Shown one piece after another: positions 42,733-52,469 of a DNA stretch of 64,000 nucleotides. How positions within the stretch are numbered: position 1 is the stretch's first letter; every line of letters begins with the position of its first letter. Both the position numbers and the translations under genes were made by a program. Origin of the DNA: Clostridiales bacterium (GTDB taxonomy: Bacteria > Bacillota > Clostridia > Monoglobales > WRBX01); contig JAISIR010000018.1 in the NCBI GenBank assembly GCA_031261985.1, forward strand, positions 1-64,000. The letters run 5' to 3'. The notes below the pieces were generated by a model. The model did not search any database and was not told the origin of the DNA. It saw only the letters and a list, made by a program, of their open reading frames with translations.

Positions 42733-44706
42733 ATGCCGCAAAAGTATGATAATACAAGCATTTCTTCGCTTAAAGGTGCCGACCGTGTGCGCAAACGCCC
42801 TGGCGTTATTTTTGGTTCGGACGGGATTGAAGGCTGTTGCCATAGTTTTTTTGAGATACTCTCTAATAGTATTGACGAAGCGCGCGAGGGGTTTGGCGGC
42901 GTTATTGAGACGACTAGGTTTGCCGATGGAAGCATTCAAGTGCGCGATTATGGGCGCGGGATTCCGCTTGATTACAACGAAAAAGAGCAACGCTATAATT
43001 GGGAGCTTGTGTTTTGCGAGCTTTATGCCGGCGGAAAGTATAATAATATATCTGGCGATAACTACGAATATTCCTTAGGTTTAAACGGTTTGGGTAGTTG
43101 TGCGACGCAATATTCTTCTGAATATATGGACGTTGAAGTTGTTCGTGATGGCTCTATTTTTAATCTGCATTTTGAAAAAGGCGAGAATATTGGCGGGCTG
43201 CAAACAACTAAGACAACCAAGAAAACTCCTACTGGGACGACAATAAAATGGAAACCAGATTTGGCGGTTTTTACCGATATTGATATCCCAATTGAATACT
43301 ATGTTAGCGTGCTTAAAAAACAGGCGGTTGTAAATAACGGCTTAAAGTTTACATTTTATGATGAAACGAGTGAGCAATCGCAAGAGTTTTTGTACGAAAA
43401 CGGGATTGAGGATTATATAAAAGAAATCGCTAGTGAGAAGGCGATAACCTCTCCGCAATATTTTGTAGGCGAGCGATTAGGGCGTGACCGTGCGGACAAG
43501 CCCGAGTATAAAGTTAAGCTTAACCTAGTATTTTGCTTTAATGAAGAGGTAAATTTAATTGAATATTATCATAATTCTAGCTTTTTAGAGCATGGTGGCG
43601 CGCCCGACAAGGCGGTTAAAAATGCTTTTGTGTTTGCAATCGATAAATATTTGAAGGATAACAATAAATATAGTAAGAATGAGAGCAAAATATCGTTCCC
43701 GGATATTGCCGATTGTTTATGCCTTGTAAGTAGCAATTTTTCGACGGTTACGAGTTACGAGAATCAAACTAAAAAATCTATCACAAATAAGTTTATTCAA
43801 GATGCAATGACCGATTTTATCAAGCATAATTTAGAGATTTATTTCATCGAAAACAAGGCAGATGCTGATAAAATTGCCGAGCAAGTGCTGATAAATAAGC
43901 ATAGTCGCGAAACTGCTGAGAAATCTAAGAAAAACATGAAAAAAATGCTTTCGATGGGGACGAGCGTGACGGATAGGGTACAAAAGTTTGTCGATTGCAG
44001 GACTAAGGACAAGGCTCGCCGCGAGATTTACATAGTGGAGGGCGATTCGGCTTTAGGCTCGTGCAAGCTGGGGCGTGACGCAGAATTCCAGGCGATTATA
44101 CCTGTTAGAGGTAAGATTTTGAACTGCCTAAAGGCTAACTACGATAAAATTTTTAAGAGTGATATAATTCTTGATTTGGTGCGTGTGCTTGGCTGCGGGG
44201 TTGAGGTGAAATCTAAGCATAACAAGGATTTGAACACTTTTGAACTAGAGAATTTGCGTTGGTCGCGCGTTATAATTTGTACCGATGCAGATGTCGACGG
44301 ATACCAGATTAGGACTCTTATTTTGACTATGTTCCATCGCCTGATGCCCACTTTAATTGAAGAAGGTATGGTTTACATCGCCGAAAGCCCTTTGTTTGAG
44401 ATATCGTGCGGAAATAAGACTTATTTTGCCTATAATGAGAATGAGAAAGGTGAAATTTTAGATAAATTAGACGGGAAAAAATTTAGTATTCAGCGTAGTA
44501 AAGGTTTGGGCGAGAACCAGCCCGAGATGATGTGGGAAACCACCATGAACCCTGAAACACGCAGGCTTATTAGGGTAATGCCCGAGGATAATTTAGAACT
44601 TACACAGGCTAAGTTCGAGATGCTATTGGGCGATAATTTAGATGGGCGGAAGAATCACATTGCGTTAAATGGCGGGAAGTATATTGATATGTTAGATGTT
44701 TCGTAG
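42733..44706 (+). CDS. Type IIA DNA topoisomerase B subunit (GyrB/ParE-like), divergent and unpaired
   Basis: This 657-residue protein has the GHKL ATPase (ILSNSIDEA, DYGRGIP, SLGLNGLGSCATQ, TPTGTTIKW), the transducer domain, and the TOPRIM domain with IVEGDSALGSCK, IIPVRGKILN and TDADVDGYQIRT, ending in QRSKGLGENQPEMMWETTMNP. All catalytic acids are kept, but DNGRGIP is DYGRGIP, GLHGVG is GLNGLG and DADVDGAHI is DADVDGYQI, so it is not the housekeeping GyrB. The partner A subunit that cuts DNA normally lies next to such genes; none is present. It has its own promoter and terminator. Confidence 0.9.
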   Translation: MPQKYDNTSISSLKGADRVRKRPGVIFGSDGIEGCCHSFFEILSNSIDEAREGFGGVIETTRFADGSIQVRDYGRGIPLDYNEKEQRYNWELVFCELYAGGKYNNISGDNYEYSLGLNGLGSCATQYSSEYMDVEVVRDGSIFNLHFEKGENIGGLQTTKTTKKTPTGTTIKWKPDLAVFTDIDIPIEYYVSVLKKQAVVNNGLKFTFYDETSEQSQEFLYENGIEDYIKEIASEKAITSPQYFVGERLGRDRADKPEYKVKLNLVFCFNEEVNLIEYYHNSSFLEHGGAPDKAVKNAFVFAIDKYLKDNNKYSKNESKISFPDIADCLCLVSSNFSTVTSYENQTKKSITNKFIQDAMTDFIKHNLEIYFIENKADADKIAEQVLINKHSRETAEKSKKNMKKMLSMGTSVTDRVQKFVDCRTKDKARREIYIVEGDSALGSCKLGRDAEFQAIIPVRGKILNCLKANYDKIFKSDIILDLVRVLGCGVEVKSKHNKDLNTFELENLRWSRVIICTDADVDGYQIRTLILTMFHRLMPTLIEEGMVYIAESPLFEISCGNKTYFAYNENEKGEILDKLDGKKFSIQRSKGLGENQPEMMWETTMNPETRRLIRVMPEDNLELTQAKFEMLLGDNLDGRKNHIALNGGKYIDMLDVS

Positions 44707-44790
44707 TTGCTTAAAGTTGACGTGACGTATATTTGAATCCGTGCACTTATGTCAACCTTTTATTTTGATTGCATTTAAACTCTTTATATA

Positions 44791-44829
44791 AAAGCAAGCG
44801 GAGAAAATTTTGTTCTCGCTTGCTTTTTT
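44791..44829. terminator. Terminator between the topoisomerase gene and thrS
   Basis: AAAGCAAGCG(G)AGAA and TTCTCGCTTGCTTT form a 13-14-bp stem with six Ts on the plus strand and four Ts on the minus strand. Confidence 0.88.
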
Positions 44830-44858
44830 GATATTTATCATTTTTAGTTAGCGTGTAG

Positions 44859-44880
44859 ATTGCGGGCCGGAGCCCGCAAT
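44859..44880. repeat. Perfect 9-bp hairpin downstream of thrS
   Basis: ATTGCGGGC-CGGA-GCCCGCAAT without a T tract. It resembles the GC-rich hairpins of the mosaic element at 10977. Confidence 0.6.
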
Positions 44881-44938
44881 GATTTTACGCGTTTTAAAAC
44901 ATTAAGTGCAACAACTGTCTATCAAGTGTTTTTTCAAT

Positions 44939-46654
44939 TTAATTCTCAGCTATATCCTTTTTTACCATTTCGATAAATCTTTCCATCGTCATTGTTTCTT
45001 GTTCTTTAATGTCGCGAATTTTAACCGAAACCGTGTTATCGTTCATCTCGTTATCGCCGATAATTAGCGCGTAAGGCACTTTGCGCAATGCCGATTCGCG
45101 GATTTTTTTACCGAAAGTGTTATTACTATCGTCTATTTCAAAGCGAATATCCTCGATATCTAGCATATCTCCTAGCTTTTTGGCGTATTCAATGTGTTTT
45201 TCGCTAATTGGCAGGATATCGACTTGAACAGGCGCAATCCAAGTTGGGAACTTGCCCATAGTGTTCTCGGTTAAAATGCCTATGAACCGCTCGATGCTGC
45301 CTAAAACCACGCGATGCACCATAACAGGGCGATGTTTTTGACCGTCTTCGCCTATATATGTTAGGTCAAAACGTTCGGGCATTTGAAAATCGAGCTGAAT
45401 TGTACCACATTGCCAAGTGCGTTTTAAGCAATCTTCAAGATGAAAGTCTATTTTAGGACCATAAAAAGCACCGTCGCCCTCGTTAATTGTGTAGTCTATG
45501 CCTTTAAATTCCAACGCATCGGCTAAAGATTTTATAGCCCGCTCCCAATCTTCATCGCTGCCCATAGAATCTTCGGGACGAGTAGAAAGCTCGACTGTGT
45601 ACTTAAAACCCATTTTATTGTAAACTTGGTCGATTAAATCTATGATATCGCTGACTTCTTGAGTAATCTGGTCGGTCGTCATAAAGATATGTGCATCATC
45701 TTGTGTGAAGCAGCGGACGCGCATTAAACCGTGCAGATTACCAGAATTCTCGTGCCTATGAACCAGCCCAAGCTCGGCAAACTTTAACGGAAACTCTTTA
45801 TATGAATGAGGCTTAGCCTTATAAACTAGCATAGAACCAGGACAATTCATGGGTTTAACAGCAAAATCGCGGTCGTCTATTAGGGTTGTGTACATGTTAT
45901 CTTTGTAATGGTCCCAATGCCCAGACTGATGCCATAGCTCTTGGCTTAAAATAACTGGCGTGCTAATTTCTTCGTATCCTGCACGTTTATGAATTTTGCG
46001 CCAATAGTTCTCTAACTCGTTACGTAAAATTTTACCTTTTGGCAAAAAGAAGGGGAACCCTGGACCTTCCTCCATAAAAGTAAACAATTCTAATTCTTTA
46101 CCTAGCTTGCGATGGTCACGCTTTTTAGCTTCTTCTATTGCGGTTAGATATTCGTCTAGTTCTTCTTTAGTTTCAAAAACTGTGCCATACACGCGCTGAA
46201 GCATTTTGTTGTTAGAGTCGCCGCGCCAATATGCACCAGCTACCGATAGCAATTTAAACGCCTCTAGGTTGACTTGATTTGTATTCTCTAAGTGAGGTCC
46301 GCGGCAAATTTCGGTATAATCACCCTGACGATAGGCTGTTATAAGCTCGCCCTCAGGGATATCGTTAATTAACTCTATTTTATAATCTTGGTTTTTTTCT
46401 TGCATCAGGCTGATAGCTTCGTCGCGAGTTAACTCTATGCGCTCGATTGGCAAGGCTTGCTTGATGATTCTTCTCATCTCTTTTTCTATCTTACCAAAAT
46501 TTTGCTCGGTCAATTTCGTTTCCATATCAAAGTCGTAGTAGTACCCATCTTTTATGTAAGGCCCAATGGATAGTTTGACACCTGGGTACAACCGCATTAA
46601 AGCGTGCGCAAATATGTGCGCCGTCGTATGCCTTAACGTATCTATATTTTGCAT
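44939..46654 (-). CDS. thrS: Threonyl-tRNA synthetase lacking the TGS domain
   Basis: This class II synthetase has 571 residues; usual bacterial enzymes have about 640. It begins directly at the editing (N2) domain: LRHTTAHIFAHALMRLYPG with the HxxxH zinc-editing motif, and later YRQGDYTEICRGPHL. The catalytic core has PMNCPGSMLVYK, RHENSGNLHGLMRVRCFTQDD and HRVVLGSIERFIG, then the anticodon-binding domain. The missing N-terminus corresponds to the ~60-residue TGS domain. ATG 46654 has a perfect AGGAGG site, so truncation by mis-called start is unlikely. No T-box lies in the 76-bp gap to mreB. Confidence 0.94.
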   Translation of the reverse strand: MQNIDTLRHTTAHIFAHALMRLYPGVKLSIGPYIKDGYYYDFDMETKLTEQNFGKIEKEMRRIIKQALPIERIELTRDEAISLMQEKNQDYKIELINDIPEGELITAYRQGDYTEICRGPHLENTNQVNLEAFKLLSVAGAYWRGDSNNKMLQRVYGTVFETKEELDEYLTAIEEAKKRDHRKLGKELELFTFMEEGPGFPFFLPKGKILRNELENYWRKIHKRAGYEEISTPVILSQELWHQSGHWDHYKDNMYTTLIDDRDFAVKPMNCPGSMLVYKAKPHSYKEFPLKFAELGLVHRHENSGNLHGLMRVRCFTQDDAHIFMTTDQITQEVSDIIDLIDQVYNKMGFKYTVELSTRPEDSMGSDEDWERAIKSLADALEFKGIDYTINEGDGAFYGPKIDFHLEDCLKRTWQCGTIQLDFQMPERFDLTYIGEDGQKHRPVMVHRVVLGSIERFIGILTENTMGKFPTWIAPVQVDILPISEKHIEYAKKLGDMLDIEDIRFEIDDSNNTFGKKIRESALRKVPYALIIGDNEMNDNTVSVKIRDIKEQETMTMERFIEMVKKDIAEN

Positions 46655-46730
46655 TACTTAACCTCCTGTTTCAAAATAACTCCTCTAACACCTTGAGATG
46701 CCTTAACATCTTATGCGCAATAGCGTAAAA

Positions 46731-47747
46731 TTAGTGTTTATCGGTAGTGTCTTTTAGACTTTCGATATTGTCTAAAGCCTTGCCAGTGCCTATTGCCACG
46801 CACGAAATTGGGTCGTCTGCAATATAGCATGCAATGCTTGTCTCTTGGTGGATAAGTTTATCTAGCCCCCAAATAAGTGAGCCTCCGCCTGTTAGAACGA
46901 TGCCTCGGCTAGAGATGTCGCCAACTAATTCTGGCGGTGTAATCTCTAACAAGTTTTTAATAGCCTCGACAATTTGCATAGCACTTTCTTCCAACGCCTC
47001 GCGCATTTCTTCGCTTGTAACGGTGACGGTTTTGGGTAGCCCTGTAATTAGGCATCTACCGCGAACGTCCATATTCAAAGTGGTTTTCTTGCCGTTCTCG
47101 TCCTCACGCGGGTACACGCAGCCAATTTCTTCTTTTATAACTTGCGCCGTCCGCTCGCCGACTAGAATATTGTGCTTTTTGCGAATATACTTAATTATTG
47201 CTTCGTCAAATTTATCGCCTGCTACCTTAATGCTGTTGCTCTCTACTATTCCGCCTAACGAAATAACCGCAATATCAGACGTTCCGCCGCCGATGTCCAC
47301 CACCATATTACCATATGGCTTGCCGATATCTATATTTGCACCAATGGCTGCTGCAACGGGTTCTTCGATTAAATAAGTTTTGCTTGCACCTGCCTGGCTT
47401 GCAGCATCCATAACTGCGCGCTCTTCAACCTCGGTTACTCCGCTTGGCACACAAATAATTACGCGAGGCTTAAACAGTTGACGTTTGCACACCTTCTCTA
47501 AGAAATACTTAAGCATGCGTTCGGTCATGTGATAATCTGATATAACGCCATCACGCAATGGACGAATTGCAACGATATTACCAGGGGTGCGCCCTAGCAT
47601 GCGTTGAGCATCCTTGCCGACTGCCAAAAGTTTGTTGGTGGTAGTGTCGACCGCAACAACAGAGGGTTCCTTTAGGACTATCCCCTTGCCTTTAATGTAC
47701 ACTAAAACCGAAGCGGTTCCTAAATCTATTCCGATATCTTGTGGCAT
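46731..47747 (-). CDS. mreB: Rod-shape-determining protein MreB/Mbl
   Basis: This actin-like protein of 338 residues organises lateral wall synthesis. Phosphate 1 motif GIDLGTASVLVY, VPSGVTEVEERAV, EEPVAAAIG, phosphate 2 DIGGGTSDIAVI and adenosine motif GIVLTGGGSL are present. No mreC or mreD follows, so this is probably a second copy of the Mbl/MreBH kind. thrS follows 76 bp downstream on the same strand. Confidence 0.93.
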   Translation of the reverse strand: MPQDIGIDLGTASVLVYIKGKGIVLKEPSVVAVDTTTNKLLAVGKDAQRMLGRTPGNIVAIRPLRDGVISDYHMTERMLKYFLEKVCKRQLFKPRVIICVPSGVTEVEERAVMDAASQAGASKTYLIEEPVAAAIGANIDIGKPYGNMVVDIGGGTSDIAVISLGGIVESNSIKVAGDKFDEAIIKYIRKKHNILVGERTAQVIKEEIGCVYPREDENGKKTTLNMDVRGRCLITGLPKTVTVTSEEMREALEESAMQIVEAIKNLLEITPPELVGDISSRGIVLTGGGSLIWGLDKLIHQETSIACYIADDPISCVAIGTGKALDNIESLKDTTDKH

Positions 47748-47822
47748 AATTTATCCTCCTGTTTTGTATATTCCCTTGCGCATTTGCTTAGAACGATTAA
47801 TATAGTGCTTGATAATTGTTTA

Positions 47823-48941
47823 TTACAAATTTACGTTTGTGCGTTCCCAAGATAAATCTATATCCGTCCTACCAAAATGACCATAAGCAGCGGTTTGTTT
47901 ATAAATTGGGTTGCGTAAATCTAGCATCTTGATGATTCCCGATGGTGTTAAATCGAAATTATTTACTACTTTTGTGTAAATTTCAGTCATGTCAGCCTTC
48001 TCTGTACCATAAGTATCGATTAAAATTGAGACGGGGTCGGCAACGCCGATTGCATACGCTAGTTGAACTTGGCAACGCGATGCAAGCCCGCTGGCTACTA
48101 TGTTTTTTGCGATATAACGCGCAGCATAGCAGGCACTTCGGTCAACCTTAGTTGGGTCTTTTCCGCTAAAAGCACCGCCGCCATGAGCAGCATATCCACC
48201 ATAAGTATCAACAATAATCTTCCTGCCTGTTAGCCCGCTATCGCCCTTAGGCCCACCAACTACAAAGCTACCAGTAGGATTTACGAAAAACTTAGTATTT
48301 ACCAAAAGACTTGGGTCGATAATTGGTGTTACAACATGATTAATAAGGTCGGCTTTTATCTCTTCTTGTGTAATTTTTTCATCATGTTGAGTCGATAAAA
48401 CAATTGTATCCACTCTTACAGGTTTTAAACCGTCATACTCGATAGTTACTTGGCTTTTTCCGTCGGGGCGCAAATATTTTAGCATACCCATTTTACGCAC
48501 GCGCGAAAGTTGCTTGGTTAATTTGTGAGCTATACTAATTGGCATCGGCATAAGCTCGGGGGTTTCATCGCAGGCGAATCCAAACATCATGCCTTGGTCG
48601 CCGGCACCGCCTACTTTATCGTTTGTTCCCATTGCAATATCAGGAGATTGCTCATCTATGGCGGTTAAAACGCTGCAAGTATCAGCATCAAAGCCATATT
48701 TAGCACGGTCGTAGCCGATTTCGCGAATGGTTTCGCGCGCAATTTTAGGGATATCTACATAACATTTAGTAGAAATCTCGCCCATTATAAGCACTAACCC
48801 AGTTGTAACCGCGGTTTCGCAAGCAACGCGGCAATTAGGGTCTTGCTCAATTATTGCATCTAAAACAGCGTCAGAAATCTGGTCGCATATTTTATCTGGA
48901 TGTCCTTCTGTTACGCTCTCGGAAGTGAAAAGTTTTTTCAT
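47823..48941 (-). CDS. metK: S-adenosylmethionine synthetase
   Basis: It makes SAM from methionine and [46 protein letters not shown], the glycine-rich [22 protein letters not shown] loop and YGHFGR near the end are conserved. Length is 372 residues, slightly short. The SAM by-products are handled by the mtaD-punA operon in this window. No SAM riboswitch is visible; the promoter lies only about 70 bp upstream. Confidence 0.95.
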   Translation of the reverse strand: MKKLFTSESVTEGHPDKICDQISDAVLDAIIEQDPNCRVACETAVTTGLVLIMGEISTKCYVDIPKIARETIREIGYDRAKYGFDADTCSVLTAIDEQSPDIAMGTNDKVGGAGDQGMMFGFACDETPELMPMPISIAHKLTKQLSRVRKMGMLKYLRPDGKSQVTIEYDGLKPVRVDTIVLSTQHDEKITQEEIKADLINHVVTPIIDPSLLVNTKFFVNPTGSFVVGGPKGDSGLTGRKIIVDTYGGYAAHGGGAFSGKDPTKVDRSACYAARYIAKNIVASGLASRCQVQLAYAIGVADPVSILIDTYGTEKADMTEIYTKVVNNFDLTPSGIIKMLDLRNPIYKQTAAYGHFGRTDIDLSWERTNVNL

Positions 48942-49011
48942 GATATACGCACATTCCTTTTTAAAAATCTTTCGTGGATTTTCTTTATATCAAATATTAT
49001 TATCCAATGAT

Positions 49012-49062
49012 ATTGTATAATTAAAACTAAAAAATGTCAAGACTTTTTTATAATATCTTGAC
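49012..49062 (-). promoter_or_regulatory. Promoter of metK with inverted repeat over the -35 box
   Basis: Minus-strand TTGACA (49040-49035), 17-nt spacer, TACAAT (49017-49012). The -35 box is one arm of an inverted repeat TGTCAAGA (49035-49042) / TCTTGACA (about 49055-49062), which could be an operator or an upstream transcript end. Confidence 0.7.
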
Positions 49063-49088
49063 ACTTTTTGTAAAGTTTTTTAGTTTTT

Positions 49089-49183
49089 TATTATATAAAT
49101 ACGCTTCAGCGGAATGAATCCGCTTTAGCTTCTAAAGTTATTTCGATATTTTTGCGGACAAAGCTCGCAAAAATCTGCTTTTA
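49089..49183 (+). repeat. Dispersed two-hairpin repeat, copy 3
   Basis: Starts TTATTATATAAATACGC. Hairpin 1 is AGCGGA-ATGAA-TCCGCT (49108-49124) closed by GCT/AGC; the core GCTTCTAAAGTTATT follows; hairpin 2 is ATTTTTGCG, 9-nt loop, CGCAAAAAT (49148-49174). Stem bases differ from copy 1 in a compensatory way. Confidence 0.88.
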
Positions 49184-50116
49184 TTACAAATTTGAGTATT
49201 CTTCATCAGGATTATGTTGACTTTTTTCCCTCTTTTTTAGAACCTCATCAATTAACTCTTTAGGGTGACGATTCCAACGTTTTTCTATCGCTCTGTCATC
49301 GTCATCACATATGCAAAACGGAAGCCTCATTTTTATAAAGTCCTTAAAATTTAGCAACTCTTCTTTATCATATTTAAAAGGTATCCTCCAGGTTGTTTTG
49401 TCTTTAAAGCAAACCATGCAATCGCGCTTAGGGTTGGCGAACCTTAAAATTGTACCTTCTACATTAGTTTTATAGACGCAAACGATGTCATCTGGATTTG
49501 TAATTCGCACAACAAATGTGCCATCGTACATCACGTAATTTTTGGTAATCAGGAAGTTTTTGAATTTAAAAGCTGGGTCATCATCACTCTCTAACTCTGC
49601 TTGGAACTCGTGCAAATTTTTACGCCAATCACCATTATTATCTTTTAAAAATTTAAAAGCATGATGTGTAAATGGACGTGCACACCGCTTGAATCCTACA
49701 ATAATAACTAATGTAGAGCCGATAACAATTAGCAAAAAGCAAATTGCCGAGAACCAATCGCCAACGCCAACGACCACAGCGTAAGTTTCGTTTATCGCGA
49801 TGGGCAGCATAATAAGCATAACTATAAACGAAACCAAAATTCGCTTAACAGAAGTCGTTTTAATCTGCTGAACCAAGTAAAACTCGTTTAGTGCATAAAG
49901 GAATTTTTTCTTATCACTAATTTCTCTTTTTTTCTTAGAAATTTTCTTCTTTTTAGGCTTATCCCTTAAAGTTGGCAAAGGTATAGACGGATTACGAAAA
50001 GGGTTAAGAACCATTACAATAATTTTAAAGAAAGTTAGGATTTTATTAGGTTTTTTTGTGTTGCTTGGTGTGCTATTTTGATGATTATTTACGTTCTCGT
50101 TCGGTAAATTTTCCAT
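49184..50116 (-). CDS. Membrane protein with two helices and a possible PH-like domain (unknown)
   Basis: I do not recognise a named family. The 310 residues comprise a disordered Asn/Lys-rich N-terminus (1-75, with the basic cluster KPKKKKISKKKREISDKKK), two membrane helices (about 90-110 and 120-142), and a C-terminal soluble part (about 180-275) of alternating beta strands (NFLITKNYVMYDGTFVVRI, GTILRFANPKRDCMVCF, TTWRIPF) ending in a helix. That order resembles bacterial PH-like domains, but this is only a structural guess. It has the dispersed repeat at its 3' end and the short mosaic element at its 5' side. Confidence 0.65.
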   Translation of the reverse strand: MENLPNENVNNHQNSTPSNTKKPNKILTFFKIIVMVLNPFRNPSIPLPTLRDKPKKKKISKKKREISDKKKFLYALNEFYLVQQIKTTSVKRILVSFIVMLIMLPIAINETYAVVVGVGDWFSAICFLLIVIGSTLVIIVGFKRCARPFTHHAFKFLKDNNGDWRKNLHEFQAELESDDDPAFKFKNFLITKNYVMYDGTFVVRITNPDDIVCVYKTNVEGTILRFANPKRDCMVCFKDKTTWRIPFKYDKEELLNFKDFIKMRLPFCICDDDDRAIEKRWNRHPKELIDEVLKKREKSQHNPDEEYSNL

Positions 50117-50147
50117 AGTAAAATTCCTTTTTTAAAAGAAATATTTT

Positions 50148-50178
50148 ATTCGAGGGGTATGATACCCGTCATTATTAA
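50148..50178. repeat. Mosaic hairpin element, short form
   Basis: On the minus strand it reads TTAATAATGACGGGTATC followed by ATACCCCTCGAAT. It matches the two outer ends of the long form at 10977-11180 joined together, in the opposite orientation. It lies between ackA and the 49184 gene. Confidence 0.8.
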
Positions 50179-50193
50179 ACAACGTTTAAATTG

Positions 50194-51399
50194 CTAAATA
50201 TTATTCAATTTACTAATTAATTCTTGAGTATCGCGAGCTATCATTAACTCTTCATTCGTAGGAATAACCAAGGTTTTAACGGTTGCACTTTTATCGCTGA
50301 TGTCAAGCATTACGCCGCGTTCTTTGTTAATTTCTTGGTCGATAATTATGCCTAAATGCTCTAGCCCCTCGGTAATTCGACGACGGCTAGACGGATTATA
50401 CTCGCCCACGCCCGCTGTGAAGATAAGCGCGTCGACACCACCCATAGCTGCGATATATGCGCCGATATATTTTTTAACTTGGTAGGCGAACATGTAAAGG
50501 GCTAGTTTTGCATCTTCATCGCCCGACAAATACGCTTGACCTACATCGCGGAAATCGGAGCCAATGCCTGAAATTGCAAGCAAACCTGATTTTTTGTTAA
50601 GCATATCGTTAATTTCAGCTGAAGTCATGCCTTTTTCGATTAAAAACGTAACAATAGCGGGGTCTATATCGCCAGAACGAGTACCCATCATAACGCCTGC
50701 AAGAGGTGTGAAACCCATGGAAGTATCGATGGATTTACCGCCTTGAATGGCTGTGATAGATGAGCCATTGCCAAGATGTGCGGTTATAAGTTTAAGCTGA
50801 CTTAATGGCTTGCCTAAAAATTCTGCCGCCTTTAGTGCAACGTATTTGTGCGAAGTTCCGTGCATTCCATATCTGCGGATTTTATATTTATCGTACAACT
50901 CACGCGGGATAGGGTAAAGGTAGGATTTTTTTGGCATAGTTTGGTGGAAGGCGGTGTCGAAAACCGCTACCTGTGGCACGCCTGGCATTGCTCGCTCGCA
51001 CGCCTCGATGCCTAGGATATGTGCGGGATTATGCAGAGGAGCTAGGTCGATACACTTGCGGATTTTTTCTTTAACGCTATCGGTGATGATAACCGATTTG
51101 TCGAAATATTCGCCGCCGTGAACTACACGATGCCCGATGGCAGAAATCTCTTTCATCGATTTTATGACACCGATTTTAGGGTCTATCAAGGTTTTTAGAA
51201 CTAAAGCAATGGCTTGAGAGTGGTCGGACATTTCGTTTTTAATCTCAATTTTTTTACCATCAACGCCTAGATGCTTTAGAACGCTGCCCTCGATTCCTAT
51301 GCGTTCGACGTTACCTTTTGCTAAAACTTCCTCGGTTAATATGTTGATTAATTGGTATTTAAGCGAGGAGCTGCCTGCATTTATTACTAGAATTTTCAT
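50194..51399 (-). CDS. ackA: Acetate kinase
   Basis: It converts acetyl phosphate and ADP to acetate and ATP, the energy-yielding step of acetate fermentation. VINAGSSSLKYQL, GHRVVHGGE, FDTAFHQTMP, RRYGMHGTSHKYV, HLGNGSSI and TAGVGEYNPSSR are conserved. Length is 401 residues. It lies about 100 bp after pta on the same strand. Confidence 0.96.
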   Translation of the reverse strand: MKILVINAGSSSLKYQLINILTEEVLAKGNVERIGIEGSVLKHLGVDGKKIEIKNEMSDHSQAIALVLKTLIDPKIGVIKSMKEISAIGHRVVHGGEYFDKSVIITDSVKEKIRKCIDLAPLHNPAHILGIEACERAMPGVPQVAVFDTAFHQTMPKKSYLYPIPRELYDKYKIRRYGMHGTSHKYVALKAAEFLGKPLSQLKLITAHLGNGSSITAIQGGKSIDTSMGFTPLAGVMMGTRSGDIDPAIVTFLIEKGMTSAEINDMLNKKSGLLAISGIGSDFRDVGQAYLSGDEDAKLALYMFAYQVKKYIGAYIAAMGGVDALIFTAGVGEYNPSSRRRITEGLEHLGIIIDQEINKERGVMLDISDKSATVKTLVIPTNEELMIARDTQELISKLNNI

Positions 51400-51496
51400 T
51401 TGTAAATATATTCCTTTCGTTTGTAGGTGAAACGTTAGTTGCGTAAATTTTTCTATAGAAAAATGGTTTTATTGTAATGTTTATTCTAAAACTATG

Positions 51497-52432
51497 TCAA
51501 TTTATAGTGGCTTGAAGAGCGGTTAAAGCAACTACACCCACAATATCATCACTAGAGCAACCGCGAGATAAATCGTTGACAGGCTTGGCGATTCCTTGAG
51601 AAATAGGTCCATATGCCTCTGCCTTAGCTAGCCTTTGGACTAACTTGTAACCTATATTAGCGGCGTTTAAATCAGGGAAGACAAGTACATTAGCTTTACC
51701 CGCAACAGGGCTATCGGGTGCTTTTAGTTTACCAACTTCCTCGATAATTGCGGCATCTAGCTGAAGCTCGCCGTCCAACGCAAGCTGTGGAGCTTTACTC
51801 TTCGCTAGTTTCGTCGCCTCGGTCACCTTGGCTGCCATATCGCCCTTTCCGCTGCCCATGGTAGAGTACGAAAGCATTGCGACGCGCGGCTCGGCACCTA
51901 CCAGACACTCAAAACTCGCGGCGGAGCTAATAGCAATTTCGGCTAGCTCTTCGGCTGTGGGGTTGATATTCAAGGCGCAATCTGCGAAACCAAAGGTTCC
52001 ATTATGCCCTAAGGTGGAATTTGGCACGTGCATTACAAAAAAGCTAGAAACTAAATTGCAGCCTGGCGCTGTCTTTAAAATTTGCAATGGTGGGCGCAAA
52101 ACGTCGGCGGAAGAATGGCAAGCACCAGCGACCATTCCATCTGCTTTGCCTAGCTTTACCATCATAGTACCAAAATAAAGCGGATTCTTGATTAAATCGT
52201 AAGCTTGGTCTTCGGTTAACCCTTTATTTTTTCGCATTTCGTAAAGCTGATGCGCATACTCTTTTAAATTTTCATCTTCTGCCACTATTTTATCGTTAAG
52301 CACTATAACTTTAGCAAATCCTTCGCGCTCTATAACCTCGACCGCTTTTTTTGTACGCTCATCATCGCCTTCGGGAAGCACTATAGTTTTTAAGTTTTGC
52401 TTAGCTTTTGCCTTGATATTGTCTAAAAACAT
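51497..52432 (-). CDS. pta: Phosphate acetyltransferase (short, single-domain)
   Basis: It interconverts acetyl-CoA and acetyl phosphate. The protein has only the catalytic PTA_PTB domain (311 residues; clostridial form). ILPEGDDERT near the start, MVAGACHSSADVLRPPLQI, MLSYSTMGSGKG, VFPDLNAANIGYKL and the C-terminal GPISQGIAKPVNDLSRGCS are diagnostic. AGAGGT precedes the start. It is paired with ackA. Confidence 0.95.
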   Translation of the reverse strand: MFLDNIKAKAKQNLKTIVLPEGDDERTKKAVEVIEREGFAKVIVLNDKIVAEDENLKEYAHQLYEMRKNKGLTEDQAYDLIKNPLYFGTMMVKLGKADGMVAGACHSSADVLRPPLQILKTAPGCNLVSSFFVMHVPNSTLGHNGTFGFADCALNINPTAEELAEIAISSAASFECLVGAEPRVAMLSYSTMGSGKGDMAAKVTEATKLAKSKAPQLALDGELQLDAAIIEEVGKLKAPDSPVAGKANVLVFPDLNAANIGYKLVQRLAKAEAYGPISQGIAKPVNDLSRGCSSDDIVGVVALTALQATIN

Positions 52433-52469
52433 TATTTTACCTCTTTTGTTTATTATTTAAATTTCAATT

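Noticed and set aside
48942..49183. SAM riboswitch upstream of metK
   Set aside because: The promoter is only about 70 bp from the start codon, too close for a SAM-I leader, and no core motif is visible.
49184..50116. Phage or mobile-element cargo gene
   Set aside because: No integrase, transposase, recombinase or phage structural gene occurs anywhere in the window; base composition resembles its neighbours.
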